A DNA stretch of 64,000 bases. It comes from Synechococcus sp. CBW1108. GTDB lineage: Bacteria; Cyanobacteriota; Cyanobacteriia; PCC-6307; Cyanobiaceae. Shown piece by piece: positions 7,923 through 16,968 of the stretch. Each line of letters starts with the position of its first letter. Position 1 is the first letter of the stretch. The position numbers and the translations under genes are program-made. The DNA is taken from contig NZ_CP060395.1 in assembly GCF_015840335.1 (NCBI RefSeq), positions 2,393,277 through 2,457,276 of the forward strand, in the 5' to 3' direction. The notes under the pieces were generated by a model. The model was not told where the DNA came from. It worked only from the letters and a program-made list of their open reading frames with translations, and ran no database searches.

Positions 7923-9287
7923 GAGTTTGCGGAAAAACTGCCTGAAAGGCCGCGTTTTTCCCTCCAGAGAGCTGATTGTGCTCCGTTCGGGCTGAAATGA
8001 TGCGTTTCAGCGGTTCAGAACGCCCGATTTCAGGCGTTTTGCCCCGTTGGGGCTTCCTGGAGGCCGCCTCATTGGCACACCTCTGGGCAACCACCTGTTC
8101 ATGCCGCCGCCATCGCCGGTTTGAGCAGGTTGCCCAGCCGGATCAGGTTGTAGGCGATTACGTGCAGGCCAAACACCGCACTCACCTTGTCGGTGCCGCG
8201 CAGTTTGAATTGGCGCAGACCGCCCCACTGTTTGATCCAACCAAACACCTTCTCGATACCGCGGCGGGCATTGATCGACTTGGCGTAGCCCTCGTGGCGC
8301 GTGGTGCGGCCATCAATGGCGGAGCCACCAGAGCGGGCGGTGTTCTGAGCGACGTGCGGCGTCACGGCGATGCGACGCATCTCGGCGACAAAGCCCTTGG
8401 TGTCGTAGTTCTTGTCGGCACCGATGGTTTTTTGGTGGGCACCGGGGATGTCAGCCGCCATCGCTTTGGCGGCATCCCGCTCCCCGGTACCCACTGCTTG
8501 GGTAACGCGGCAATCGACGATCAGGGCATGGCGGTTGTCCATGAGCACGTGGCCCCGGTAGCTGGGTTGGGCCGGGTGGGAATTGGACTTGCGGGCCAGC
8601 AAGGCGTCTGGATCGACGCTGGAGCGGTGGGTCTTGTTGCTGAGCTTGATGCCGCGGAAGTCACCCTTGGCCCGCTTCTTACCGGGCTTTGGAGCGCCAA
8701 AGCCCTCGCCAGGGCCTGACGACGGGGCGGTGGGTCCTGCTGACCATCGGTCCGCTCCAGTGAGGCATGGGACGCCCAGGCCTGCAGCAGGGTGCCATCC
8801 ACTGAGAAGTGTTCGTCGCTGAGCAGCGGCTTGACCTCCGGGGCAGCCATCAGTTTCTCCAGGAAGCGCCCCATGACCTGCTCGTTCAGCAACCGCTCCC
8901 GATTTTTGGTGAATGTGGTGGGGTGCCAGATCGGATCATCCGGGCTCAGGCCCACAAACCAGCGGTACAGCAGGTTGTAGTGCAGCTGCTCCAGCAACAG
9001 CCGCTCCGAGCGAATCCCGTAGAACGCCTGCAGCAACGAGGCCAGCAGCAGCTGTTCTGGCGGCACCGAGGGCCGGCCTTCTGCGGCGTAGAGCGCGCAA
9101 AAGGTGGGATTGAGCCGATCGAGGGCCTGATCCGCCAGTTTCCGGATCCGCCGCAGCGGATGACTGGCCGGGATCCGCTCCTCAATCGACACGTAGGAGA
9201 ACAGGGAGCCGCTGCGCTCCCGGTGACCTCGCATCTGGGCTGGGCGGTTAATCCATTTTCGCGCAGGCTTGGTTTTTCAGCAAACTC
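7923..9287 (-). mobile_element. IS5/IS1182-type insertion sequence, copy 1 (1365 bp, TTAA duplication)
   Basis: The terminal inverted repeats GAGTTTGCGGAAAAAC (left) and GTTTTTCAGCAAACTC (right) match except at one position. Both ends are flanked by TTAA (7919-7922 and 9288-9291). The same arrangement is seen in copy 2 at 14483-17597, so TTAA is the target duplication. The element carries one transposase gene on the minus strand and sits inside the porin gene. Confidence 0.9.
8099..9234 (-). pseudogene. IS5/IS1182-type transposase, copy 1, frameshifted
   Basis: ATG at 9234. The N-terminal part contains IEERIPASHPLRRIRKLADQAL, RPSVPPEQLLLASLLQAFYG and FSVDGTLLQAWASHAS (the first DDE aspartate region). 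Around 8715-8735 one nucleotide is missing relative to copy 2, so the frame moves and the C-terminal half is read from a different frame. That half has RGHVLMDNRHALIVD, GADKNYDTKGFVAEM and RRGIEKVFGWIKQWGGL, with the catalytic Asp and Glu regions. If the shift is not a recoding site, the transposase is inactive. Confidence 0.8.
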
Positions 9288-10251
9288 TTAAACGGCGATC
9301 CCAAGCTCAACGCCGCAATCGGAGCCGCCTACCCCCTGCAAAACGCGGCCCATCCGACTGGCCTGTGGCTTACGGAGGCGACCATTGAGCGCCGGGCTGG
9401 CCTGGGGGAACTGGCGCTGAAAGCTGGGGTGTTCTCCCTCAATCCGGGTCTTGTGAGGGCGCCGGTGCTCGATCAATACGTGCACTCCGCCCTCAATGAC
9501 ACGCTCAACTTCGCAATCGATGGCCTGCCGATCAATCCCTACGTGGCCCCGGGGCTACAGCTGAGCTGGACCCCCGGTCGCCAGGGTCCCCAGGGTCGCT
9601 ATGGCGAATGGCGCTATGGCGCCTTTTGGCTCGATTCCCAAGTCGCCCTGGCGGGTCTGTTCGGGGTCAATCCCGACCTGAGCTCAAGCGAGGGCAGCCT
9701 GCACCTTCTGCAGTGGACCTTCACCCAGCTCCCCGGAGCCAGCGCCCTGGCCGCACCGATCCGGCGGCAGGGTCAGACCATCTCCCGCCAGCTTCCTTCC
9801 CCCCAGGTTCAGCTGGGCGGGGTCTATTTGGCCAAGTGCAGCTTGGGCGAGTCCGATGGGTCCCTTTATGGCACGATCACGCTGGCGTCCCCCCTGTCGC
9901 TGGGGCCTCGATAACCGCTTCTGGCTCGGTGTCAAAACTGCGGTGAGCGGAGACACCAACCCTCTGCCCCTGTTTCTGGCCGGCGGCTGGCTGGGCCAGG
10001 GGCTGTTACCCGGCCGCCCCCTCGATGTGCTGGCCCTAGGCTACGGCCGCAGCAGCTTCAACAGCCAGCTGACCCCAGGCCTGACAGCCGAAGCCATGCT
10101 GGAGCTTAACTACACCTTCAACCTGAATGCAAACCTGTCGCTGCAACCGGTGCTGCAGTTGGTGCTCAACCCGGGTGGATCGGGCCAGGTCGATGACATC
10201 CTGGCCGCCGGCCTGCAACTACAGCTGCAGTTCTGAATCAGTCCATGTGAA

Positions 10252-11046
10252 TCAGTCCATCAGCAACCGATAGGCCGCCTCCAGCCGGTGAAAGGCCTGG
10301 GGATCGCCGCCCAGATCGGGGTGGTGGGCCTTGGCCAAGCGCCGATAGGCCCGCTTGACCATCTGCGGGCTCGCCCCGGCCTCTAGCCCCAGCTCCCGCA
10401 GGGCCTCGCCGCGGGGGTCTGGGGCCCAGCTCTGGGAGGAGTTCTGGGCTGAGCTCTGGGAGGTGGTCGGGCCCCGGGAGTGGTTCTCGGTGCGGGTGCC
10501 GCGGCGGCGCTGGCCCAGTTGGGCTTGGCGGCGCCCCAACTCCACCACCACCTGGAGCGGCGCTTCAGTGAGCCACTCCGGCGCTCGGGGGCCATAGAGG
10601 GCAAAGGCCGCCCGCACGGCCCAGCGGGCCCGACTGTGGGGGCCCCGGAGCGCTTCGGCCAGTGCGGTGCCCAGGCCAGGGGAGCGGCGGTCGAGCTCCT
10701 CCTCCAGGCTGAGCGCCGGGTTGACCCAGTGGCGTCGCAGCTCCTCGATTACCCCCCGCAATCCGCCCGGTGGACCGATCCGCAGCGCCTGCCACTGGGG
10801 GTGGGCGGCCATCGCCTGACCCCAGCGCTCCAGCTGATCCGGGCTGAGGCCATGGCCATAGGTCTGGCTACCCGTGGGGCTATCGGCGCCAGGCTGGGGG
10901 GCCTGCGCCGAAAATTGCTCCAGCCGGCGGCGCAGGGTCTGCACTTCGCGGCGCAGGGCATCATTTTCGGCCAGCAGGGCATCGACGTTGCTGGTGACCG
11001 GCGGGCTGCCCGGGGCTGGCCGCCAGCGGCGGGGATCAAAGCCCAT
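10252..11046 (-). CDS. J-domain protein with N-terminal coiled coil
   Basis: 264 aa from ATG 11046 (an in-frame GTG at 11055 is also possible). After FDPRRWRPAPGSPP comes a coiled-coil-like segment ALLAENDALRREVQTLRRRL, a middle helical domain, a Ser/Gln-rich linker, and a C-terminal J domain with LGLEAGASPQMVKRAYRRL and the HPD signature in KAHHPDLGGD. J domains recruit and stimulate Hsp70/DnaK. It overlaps the upstream gene by 11 nt, implying co-expression. Confidence 0.75.
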   Translation of the reverse strand: MGFDPRRWRPAPGSPPVTSNVDALLAENDALRREVQTLRRRLEQFSAQAPQPGADSPTGSQTYGHGLSPDQLERWGQAMAAHPQWQALRIGPPGGLRGVIEELRRHWVNPALSLEEELDRRSPGLGTALAEALRGPHSRARWAVRAAFALYGPRAPEWLTEAPLQVVVELGRRQAQLGQRRRGTRTENHSRGPTTSQSSAQNSSQSWAPDPRGEALRELGLEAGASPQMVKRAYRRLAKAHHPDLGGDPQAFHRLEAAYRLLMD

Positions 11047-11578
11047 CCAGCCCACCCAGGCGGCGGGCGCTGCGCCGCAGCACCTCGGCGCAGTCCGCCC
11101 GCATCAACAGGCCCGAGCCACCCCAGAGCAAGCGGGGAGCCAGATCGGCGGGGCCCGCAGCGAGCTCCCGCAGGGGCGCAAAGCCCAGGGCGCGGAAATA
11201 GCGCACCAGGCGGGGGTGCTGGGCGTCGCTGTCGCGGATCGCCAGGATCGTGGCCTGGCGGCAGGGGGTGGCTTCCAGGGCCCAGGCAAAGGTGGCCGCC
11301 CAGATCAGCGGGCCGATGGCGGCCGAGTCCCCAGCCTGCACTCGCATCGTGTCGAGCCGCAGGCCGCTGGCGCTCGGCAGGGCCCAGCCCTTGAGCTCGC
11401 CCAGCAGCAGCAGCCTCTCCCCATCCCGCCGCGCCACCCCTACCCGCAGCCCCCAGGCCAGCCCCGCCGGCCGGCTCACTTGCAGGCGCAGCAACAGGCC
11501 CCGCACTCGGGCCTCCTGCTCCAGCTGCTCCAAGCTGGGGTTGGGGCAGGTAGGTGCCTCGGGGGAAGAGCTGGACAT
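11036..11578 (-). CDS. Putative GNAT-like acyltransferase
   Basis: 180 aa from ATG 11578 (a TTG at 11590 is also in frame). A C-terminal segment RQATILAIRDSDAQHPRLVRYFRALGFAPLREL has the R-YF-ALGF ending typical of GNAT N-acetyltransferases, and LRLDTMRVQAG resembles the central strand. The acyl-CoA pyrophosphate loop is weak. The substrate is unknown. It is coupled to the downstream J-domain gene. Confidence 0.5.
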   Translation of the reverse strand: MSSSSPEAPTCPNPSLEQLEQEARVRGLLLRLQVSRPAGLAWGLRVGVARRDGERLLLLGELKGWALPSASGLRLDTMRVQAGDSAAIGPLIWAATFAWALEATPCRQATILAIRDSDAQHPRLVRYFRALGFAPLRELAAGPADLAPRLLWGGSGLLMRADCAEVLRRSARRLGGLDGL

Positions 11579-11709
11579 CCACAACCGCAAGGGCCAGGGC
11601 CAGTCTCAACCGTTGGCGGCCGCGCGATCCGTGGCCTTTAAATCTCTGCCCGCACCCCAGGCGTGCGTAACGGTATTAGCCGGGATGCATTGCGGGCCAG
11701 AATGGGGGA

Positions 11710-11871
11710 ATGGTCATGGTTACCCCAGTTCCGCTCGTCACCCGTGAGGCGCTCCAAGCCTTCACGCAGCAGCTGGCGGAGCGGTTTGCCCCGGAGAAAG
11801 TAATCCTGTACTCCTTCGGAGAAGCCTTCGGCTACTTGTGCCACGAGTCAAACGTTCACCATGAACACTGA
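11710..11871 (+). pseudogene. Nucleotidyltransferase (MNT-type) N-terminal fragment
   Basis: ATG at 11710 opens VPLVTREALQAFTQQLAERFAPEKVIL, which resembles the start of small MNT-type nucleotidyltransferases whose next residues should be the catalytic-core motif FGSYA.G. Here the motif is replaced by YSFGEAFGYL, encoded by the hairpin repeat at 11812-11835, and the frame stops at 11871. The downstream part is absent and group II intron-like sequence follows. The gene was probably killed by the small repeat and/or the intron. Confidence 0.5.
11812..11835 (+). repeat. Twin-hairpin small repeat, copy E
   Basis: TCC-TTC-GGA, GA linker, AGCC-TTC-GGCT, AC. It has the same architecture as the copies at 12052, 12175, 50114 and 56177, but the first stem is TCC/GGA instead of CGC/GCG, a compensated change. 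It lies where the GSY motif of the nucleotidyltransferase should be. Confidence 0.6.
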
Positions 11872-12051
11872 CGCAACTACACCAGGGATGGGAGTGTGGC
11901 CTCCCGGAGCCGGCCTGCAGGGGCAGGCTCCAAACCACCCCATGCTGCTGCGTTCAAAAGGCGCGGTGGGTGAGCGATGGGGAAAAGGCGGACGTGATCC
12001 GTCAGGTGAGTGATGGAAAGATGAGCGCAAGCGAATCGCCGCTGACGCAAC

Positions 12052-12076
12052 CGCTGCGCGGAAGCCCAAGGGCTAC
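12052..12076 (+). repeat. Twin-hairpin small repeat, copy A
   Basis: CGC-TGC-GCG, GA, AGCCC-AA-GGGCT, AC, within domain I of the group II intron. It could be native intron structure, but the match to copies C and D, outside any intron, is nearly base for base in the first 15 positions. Confidence 0.6.
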
Positions 12077-12174
12077 GAAAAGGCTTTCAGTCGCTGTCAA
12101 AACGGGTGGAGGTAGCCGACACCCGGAACAGTGTGGACGTCACCTGCTTACGGTCCACATGGCAGCCGGTGTAC

Positions 12175-12198
12175 CGCTTCGCGCAAGCCTTCGGCTAC
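12175..12198 (+). repeat. Twin-hairpin small repeat, copy B
   Basis: CGC-TTC-GCG, CA, AGCC-TTC-GGCT, AC, about 100 nt downstream of copy A inside the intron. The second hairpin is identical to that of copy E. Confidence 0.6.
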
Positions 12199-12425
12199 AG
12201 GCGACATGAGTCCATCACAGGCCTCGGTGTGGAACGTGGGAACCTGCCATGGGGTGTAAAGGGAAAGTCTCAAGTGGCCACAACCACGAGGGCGACTACC
12301 AAGACCCATGGCAGGGGCGGAGCAGCTCGTAGTAGTGATGAAGGGGCTGTAATGGCCCTGGAGCGAAGGGGCTGCGTCATTCGGTTCGAACACTCTCCAC
12401 AACTGCCCCCGGCAGGAGGACGGAG

Positions 12426-13672
12426 GTGAGTTCGGACAAGTCGCTACCGATCACCAAAGCGATGGTCTGGAAGGCCTATCAGCTTGTGAAGCGGAACGGG
12501 AAGGCGGCTGGTGTGGATGGCCAGAGTCTCGATGACTTTGCCCAAGACCTGGAGAATAATCTCTATAAGCTCTGGAACCGGATGGCATCTGGGAGTTACT
12601 TCCCGCCAGCGGTTCGGCGTGTGGAGATTCCCAAGTCTGGAGGCGGTTCAAGGCCTCTGGGCATTCCCACGGTGGCTGATCGCGTTGCTCAGATGGTGGT
12701 CAAGCAGGTGCTGGAGCCCCAGTTGGAGCCGATCTTTGATCAGGACTCCTATGGCTACAGACCGGGAAAGTCGGCCCACCAGGCCGTGGAGAGCTGCCGT
12801 AAGCGCTGTTGGAAGTATGACTGGGTAGTGGATCTCGATATCAAGGGGTTTTTCGACTCGATCGATCATGACCTCCTGATGCGGGCCCTCCGGTTTCATA
12901 CCTCCGAGCGCTGGGTGCTGCTGTATCTGCGGCGATGGTTGGAGGCACCGGTGGAATTGCCGGATGGGTCTCTCCAGGAACGGACCAGTGGCACGCCCCA
13001 GGGTGGTGTCATCAGTCCATTGCTTGCCAATCTGTATCTGCATTATGCGTTTGACTCCTGGATGCGTGGAGTTTTCCGCACATCCCGTTTGAGCGCTATG
13101 CAGACGATGTGATCTGCCACTGCCACAGCCTCTCCGAGTGCGAACGGCTCATGGCGGCCTTGCAGGAGCGATTCGCATCCTGCGGGCTCACGCTGCATCC
13201 GCAGAAGACCCAGGTGGTCTATTGCAAGGACAGCAGCCGTCGTGGTCAGTTTCCTCGGATTCAGTTCACGTTTCTGGGCTATTGCTTCCGGCCGCGTATG
13301 GCCAAGAACCGGCATGGGGAGATCTTTACGAGCTTCCTGCCGGCGGTGAGTCCGCAGGCGCTTAAGCGCATGCGGGACAGGATCCGGCAGATTGATCTGC
13401 GTCGACAGACCTATCTGCCGTTGGAGGAGCTTGCCAGACGACTGAATCCGATCCTGCGGGGCTGGATCCAGTACTACGGCAGGTTCTATCCAACGGAGCT
13501 GAGGGCCAAGTTGTTCAGCTACCTAAATCAGGAGCTGAGCGCCTGGCTGCGGCAGAAGCACCAACGACTGCGGCGTAAGCATCGCCGCAGCCGTGAGCTC
13601 CTGACGCGGATTGGCCAACAGCGCCCTGGCCTGTTTGCCCATTGGCACGGTGAGCGGGCAGTGGCTGGATGA
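12426..13672 (+). pseudogene. ltrA: Group II intron reverse transcriptase/maturase, frameshifted
   Basis: GTG start. The fingers/palm motifs are clear: LVKRNGKAAGVDGQS, RRVEIPKSGGGSRPLGIPTVADRVAQM, YGYRPGKSAHQAV, DIKGFFDSIDH and GTPQGGVISPLLANLYLH. At about 13066-13076 the frame slips, so the active-site YADD (13097-13108) is read only in another frame, PHIPFERYADDVICHCHSL. The rest of that frame includes the thumb and maturase-X-like region ending in a basic tail (RQKHQRLRRKHRRSR). It was probably active once; without a correction of the frame no polymerase is made. Confidence 0.85.
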
Positions 13673-13675
13673 CAG

Positions 13676-13749
13676 GAGCCGTATGACGCGAGAGTGTCAC
13701 GTACGGATCTGTGGGGGCCTCGGGGGGAAGTTCCCCGGGGCTACCCGGC
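13676..13749 (+). ncRNA. Group II intron domains V and VI
   Basis: The 34-nt domain V (13676-13709) pairs GAGCCGTATG with CACGTACGGATC around a GCGAGAGTGT tip, the expected catalytic hairpin. Domain VI follows with the strong stem GCCTCGGGG..AA..CCCCGGGGC. The usual terminal AC/AT is GC here, a possible splice-site mutation. Confidence 0.8.
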
Positions 13750-14400
13750 AAGCTCTCCACCGATCCGTTCTTTGTCGAGAAGGTCACGGGCATCGTCGGC
13801 CTGTATCTCAATCCACCCGAGATCGCTGTCGTGCTCTGCGTAGACGAGAAGACGCAGATTCAGGCTCTGGACAGGACGCAGCCGCTGCTGCCCATGGGAT
13901 TGGGCTACGTGGAAGGTGTGACGCATGACTACATCCGCCACGGCACCACCACCCTGTTTGCAGCCCTGGATGTGGCCACCGGTGCGGTGATCGCCGAGTG
14001 CTAGCCGAGGCACCGGCACCAGGAGTTCCTGAGCTTCCTGCGGCGGATCGACAAGGAGGTGCCCAAGGATCTGGAGCTGCACCTGATCGTCGACAACTAC
14101 TGCACCCACAAGCACGCAAAAGTGAAGGCCTGGCTGGTGCAGCGACCGCGCTTTCACGTCCACTACACACCCACCTATGCCTCCTGGCTTAACCAGGTGG
14201 AGCGCTGGTTTGGACTGATAACCCAGAAGGCCATCCGACGTGGCAGTTTCTCCAGCGTTCAAGAGCTGATCAACAAAATTGAGCTGTTCGTGGCGGCCTA
14301 CGACAAGACCAAGGCGCCGTTCAAGTGGACCGCCACCGCGGACTCAATCCTGGAGAAGCTCCAGAGACTTTGCTCGCAAATCTCCGGGACGGCACACTAG
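13750..14400 (+). pseudogene. IS630-type transposase, 3' two thirds, with a nonsense codon
   Basis: The frame begins right after the intron with [22 protein letters not shown]630/Tc1-like landmarks follow: the first catalytic Asp in [18 protein letters not shown], the second in LELHLIVDNYCTHKHAKV, and the Glu in YASWLNQVERWFGLITQKAIRRG. A TAG at 14002-14004 interrupts the frame between AEC and PRHRHQEFL. The N-terminal helix-turn-helix portion is missing upstream of the intron. It is a dead fragment. Confidence 0.85.
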
Positions 14401-14885
14401 TTCCTATTTCAGATTGTCTGCGACATAAAAGACATTCCCGCGCTGGAGAGCAAGCGAGTCGTATGTCTAAATTTTACCTTAAGAGTTTGCTGAAAAACCC
14501 TACCTGCGCAAAAATTGCGCAACCGCCCAGTCCAGATTCGAGGTCACCGGGAGAGCAGCGGCTCCCTGTTCTCCTACGTGGCGATCGAGGCGCGGATCCC
14601 GGCCAGTCATCCGCTGCGGTGGATCCGGAAACTGGCGGATCAGGCCCTTGATCGATTGAACCCCACCTTTTTCGCGCTGTATGCCGCAGAAGGCCGGCCA
14701 TCGGTGCCGCCGGAGCAGCTGTTGCTGGCCTCGCTGCTGCAGGCGTTCTACGGAACCCGCTCCGAGCGGTTGTTGCTAGAGCAGCTCCACTACTACCTGC
14801 TGTACCGCTGGTTTGTGGGCCCCCCGGTTTCAGGAAAGATGTCACCCCTTTGATCCATCCATCCGGGGGCTTGAGGACATGACCA

Positions 14886-15392
14886 ATGCGCCGATACAGC
14901 GAGGCCGTTAAGGCTGATGTGAGGAGACGGATGCACCCGCCCCACAGGCAGAGCGTGGCCCGGATTTCAGAGGAGCTGGGCATTCACGTGATGACCCTCT
15001 ACAAATGGAGGAAGGCCTGGCGGTTGCAGGGAGAGGTGGTGCCGGCATCCGAGAAGGAACCAGAGGGCTGGAACGCCGCCGACAAGTTCACGGTGGTGCT
15101 GGAAAGCGCCGGGCTCAATGCCACCGAACTCAGCGCCTACTGCCGCGAGCGGGGCCTGTTCCCTGAGCAGGTGAGCCGTTGGCGGCAGGCGGCCCAGGAT
15201 GCCAACGCCAAGCCGGTGCTGACGATGGCCGAACAGAAGGAGCTCGAGAAGCTCCGCGCCCAGGACCAGCGGGAGATCAAAGCCCTCAGAAAGGAGCTGC
15301 AGCGCAAGGAGAAGGCCATGGCGGAGATGGCGGCTTTGCTGGTGCTGCAAAAAAAGTGGGATGCCTTCTGTTCGGAGGAAGAGGAAGGCTGA
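14886..15392 (+). CDS. IS3-type OrfA (helix-turn-helix protein)
   Basis: 168 aa. The N-terminal helix-turn-helix (QSVARISEELGIHVMTLYKWRKAW) binds the IS ends. A middle segment DKFTVVLESAGLNATELSAYCRERG and a C-terminal coiled coil (EQKELEKLRAQDQREIKALRKELQRKEKAMAEMAALL) serve multimerisation. Near its end the slippery heptamer A-AAA-AAG (15350-15356) lies in the correct phase for -1 frameshifting into OrfB, producing the OrfAB transposase. Both frames look intact. Confidence 0.9.
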   Translation: MRRYSEAVKADVRRRMHPPHRQSVARISEELGIHVMTLYKWRKAWRLQGEVVPASEKEPEGWNAADKFTVVLESAGLNATELSAYCRERGLFPEQVSRWRQAAQDANAKPVLTMAEQKELEKLRAQDQREIKALRKELQRKEKAMAEMAALLVLQKKWDAFCSEEEEG

Positions 15393-16501
15393 CCAGCGCC
15401 GTGCACCGGCGGAAGGTGATCGAGCTGATCGGGGAGGCCAATGCTGCGGGCGCCGGCCTGGTGAGGGCCTGTGGTGTGATCGGCATCTGCCTGCGCACCC
15501 TCAAACGCTGGCGGAAGGCCTTCCTGGGTGATGGGGACGGCGTGGATCGCCGTAAAGGCAGTGCTCGGCTGGTGGGTCACCGCCTGAGCGAGGAAGAGCG
15601 CCAGCGAATCCTGCTGACGTGCAACCAGCCGGAGTACGCCGCGCTGCCGCCAGGGCAGATCGTGCCGGCACTGTCCGATCAAAAGCTCTTTATTGGTTCA
15701 GAGAGCAGCTTCTATCGGGTGCTGCACCAGGCGGGTCAGTGCCACCGCCGGGGGAGGGCCAGGCTGCCTCAAGAACCGCGCTCGGTGCCGCGCCTCAGGG
15801 CGGATGGCCCGAACCAGGTTTGGAGCTGGGACATCAGCTTCCTGCCGACCACGGTGCGGGGTGTGTGGCTCTACCTCTACCTGGTGATCGACGTCTGGAG
15901 CCGCAAAGTGGTGGCCTGGGATGTGGCCGAGGTGGAGTCGGCTCAGATCGCCGCGGATCTGGTGCAGCGGGCCTGCCTCAAGGAGCGCTACCACCGCCCC
16001 AACGGCTTTGGCCGCCGCCAGTGCCAGCAGCAGCCACTAATCCTCCACGCCGACAACGGCAATGCAATGCGCGGGGCGACGCTGGAATCACGGCTCGAGG
16101 AGATGGGCGTGCTCAGATCCTTCTCCAGGCCAAGGGTCTCAAACGACAACCCATACTCGGAATCCCTTTTCCGTACGGTCAAATACCGCCCCGACTACCC
16201 CAGCCGGCCATTCGCCAACAAAGAGGAGGCCTGTGAATGGGTGGCAGCATTTGTGGATTGGTACAACCACCGGCACCACCACAGCGCGATCAAATTCGTG
16301 ACGCCCCACCAGCGCCACAGTGGAGCTGCCAAGGCCATTTGCCAGCAGCGCACTGATGTCTACGAGGCCGCCCGCCGTGCCAATCCAACGCGCTGGAGCG
16401 GTGCCACCCGCTGCTGGAGTCAACCGGCAGAAGTGTGGATAAACAAGCCAACAGAAGAGCCCGATCCGGTCCTGGCGCTACCCTTAATCAAGGCCGCCTG
16501 A
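15356..16501 (+). CDS. IS3-type OrfB / OrfAB catalytic domain
   Basis: Read in the -1 frame after the slip site, starting VGCLLFGGRGRLTSAVHRRKV. The DDE retroviral-integrase-like core is complete: Asp in PNQVWSWDISFLPT, Asp in LILHADNGNAMRG, and Glu in NDNPYSESLFRTVKYRP. DWYNHRHHHSAIKFVTP follows, the usual closing motif of IS3 transposases. No internal stops are present. Independent initiation is possible, but the coordinates here assume the programmed frameshift. Confidence 0.88.
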   Translation: MGCLLFGGRGRLTSAVHRRKVIELIGEANAAGAGLVRACGVIGICLRTLKRWRKAFLGDGDGVDRRKGSARLVGHRLSEEERQRILLTCNQPEYAALPPGQIVPALSDQKLFIGSESSFYRVLHQAGQCHRRGRARLPQEPRSVPRLRADGPNQVWSWDISFLPTTVRGVWLYLYLVIDVWSRKVVAWDVAEVESAQIAADLVQRACLKERYHRPNGFGRRQCQQQPLILHADNGNAMRGATLESRLEEMGVLRSFSRPRVSNDNPYSESLFRTVKYRPDYPSRPFANKEEACEWVAAFVDWYNHRHHHSAIKFVTPHQRHSGAAKAICQQRTDVYEAARRANPTRWSGATRCWSQPAEVWINKPTEEPDPVLALPLIKAA

Positions 16502-16938
16502 ATGGCAGCCAAGGAGTGACAACTTTCCTGAAAGTCACCGGGCCTGAGCCCCGACGATCCCATTTGGCACCCCACCACCTTTACCAAGAACCGCGAGCGG
16601 CTGCTCAATGACCAGGTCATGGGCAGCTTTCTGGAGAAGCTGATGGGCGCGCCGGAAGTCAAGCCGTTGCTCAGCGATGAGCACTTCTCTTTGGATGGCA
16701 CCCTGCTGCAGGCCTGGGCGTCGCATGCCTCCCTGGAGCGGACCGATGGTCAGCAGGATCCACCACCGCCGCCATCAGGGCCTGGACAGGGCTTTGGGGC
16801 TCCAAAGCCCGGCAAGAAGCGGGCCAAGGGTGACTTCCGCGGCATCAAGCTCTGCAACAAGACCCACCGCTCAAAGACTGACCCAGAAGACTTACTGGCG
16901 CGCAAGTCCAACGCCCACCAGGCTCTTCCGAGCTACCG

Positions 16939-16968
16939 AGTCAGTGAGCGCACCTCTCGGTGCGACGC
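16939..16968 (+). repeat. 26-nt palindromic insertion in transposase copy 2
   Basis: Relative to copy 1, 26 extra nucleotides separate the codons for PSYR and HVLMDN. They contain the hairpin CGCACC-TCTC-GGTGCG (16949-16964). The insertion shifts the frame. Its size is close to that of the twin-hairpin repeats, but the sequence differs. Confidence 0.65.

Larger units (their letters stand above)
7604..10236 (+). pseudogene. Outer-membrane porin gene (OprB-like), broken by an IS and a frameshift
   Basis: GTG start at 7604, a signal peptide (LLILLVRVLLVLGAGGLTPAVQA), then a mature N-terminus WIDLDLNLQAQPLGNPSG. The gene is split at 7919-7922 by the insertion sequence at 7923-9287. Removing the IS and one TTAA copy rejoins the frame as LQLMLLNGDPKLNAAIGAAYPLQ. 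Downstream, YVHSALNDTLNFAIDGLPINPYVAPGLQLSW and the terminal strand LAAGLQLQLQF resemble carbohydrate-selective OprB-type porins. A second lesion lies at a run of six C (9889-9894): the upstream frame ends at 9914 and the last part (GLDNRFWLGVKTAVSGD onward) continues in another frame to 10236. It is not expected to make a full porin. Confidence 0.75.
11838..13749 (+). mobile_element. Group II intron (chloroplast-like class), degenerate
   Basis: The 3' end is secure: domain V at 13676-13709 starts GAGCCGTATGACGCGAGAG and ends CACGTACGGATC, followed by a domain VI hairpin to about 13749. The intron-encoded protein ORF begins at 12426 inside domain IV. Upstream, 11838-12425 reads like intron domains I-III, including AACGTGGGAACCTGCC and TCTCGTAGTAGTGATGAA-like stretches. 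The 5' boundary at GTGCCAC (11838) is tentative. The flanking exons are unrelated, a nucleotidyltransferase fragment and an IS630 transposase, so the locus has been rearranged. Confidence 0.7.
14822..16539 (+). mobile_element. IS3-type insertion sequence nested in copy 2 (about 1.72 kb)
   Basis: Internal inverted repeats TTTCAGGAAAGATGTCAC and GTGACAACTTTCCTGAAA lie near both ends. GGGCC occurs on both sides (14817-14821 and 16540-16544), consistent with a target duplication at a position that is GGGCC(TGAG) in copy 1. The element carries orfA and orfB in the order and relative frame typical of IS3 elements. Confidence 0.85.

Noticed and set aside
12148-12402. Minus-strand 84-aa ORF in the intron 5' region
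   Set aside because: The plus strand reads as structured intron RNA and the ORF has no coding character.
15179-15355. OrfB starting at 15179 as an independent gene
   Set aside because: This part overlaps OrfA in another frame and is low-complexity. The slippery heptamer at 15350-15356 explains how the downstream domain is expressed.
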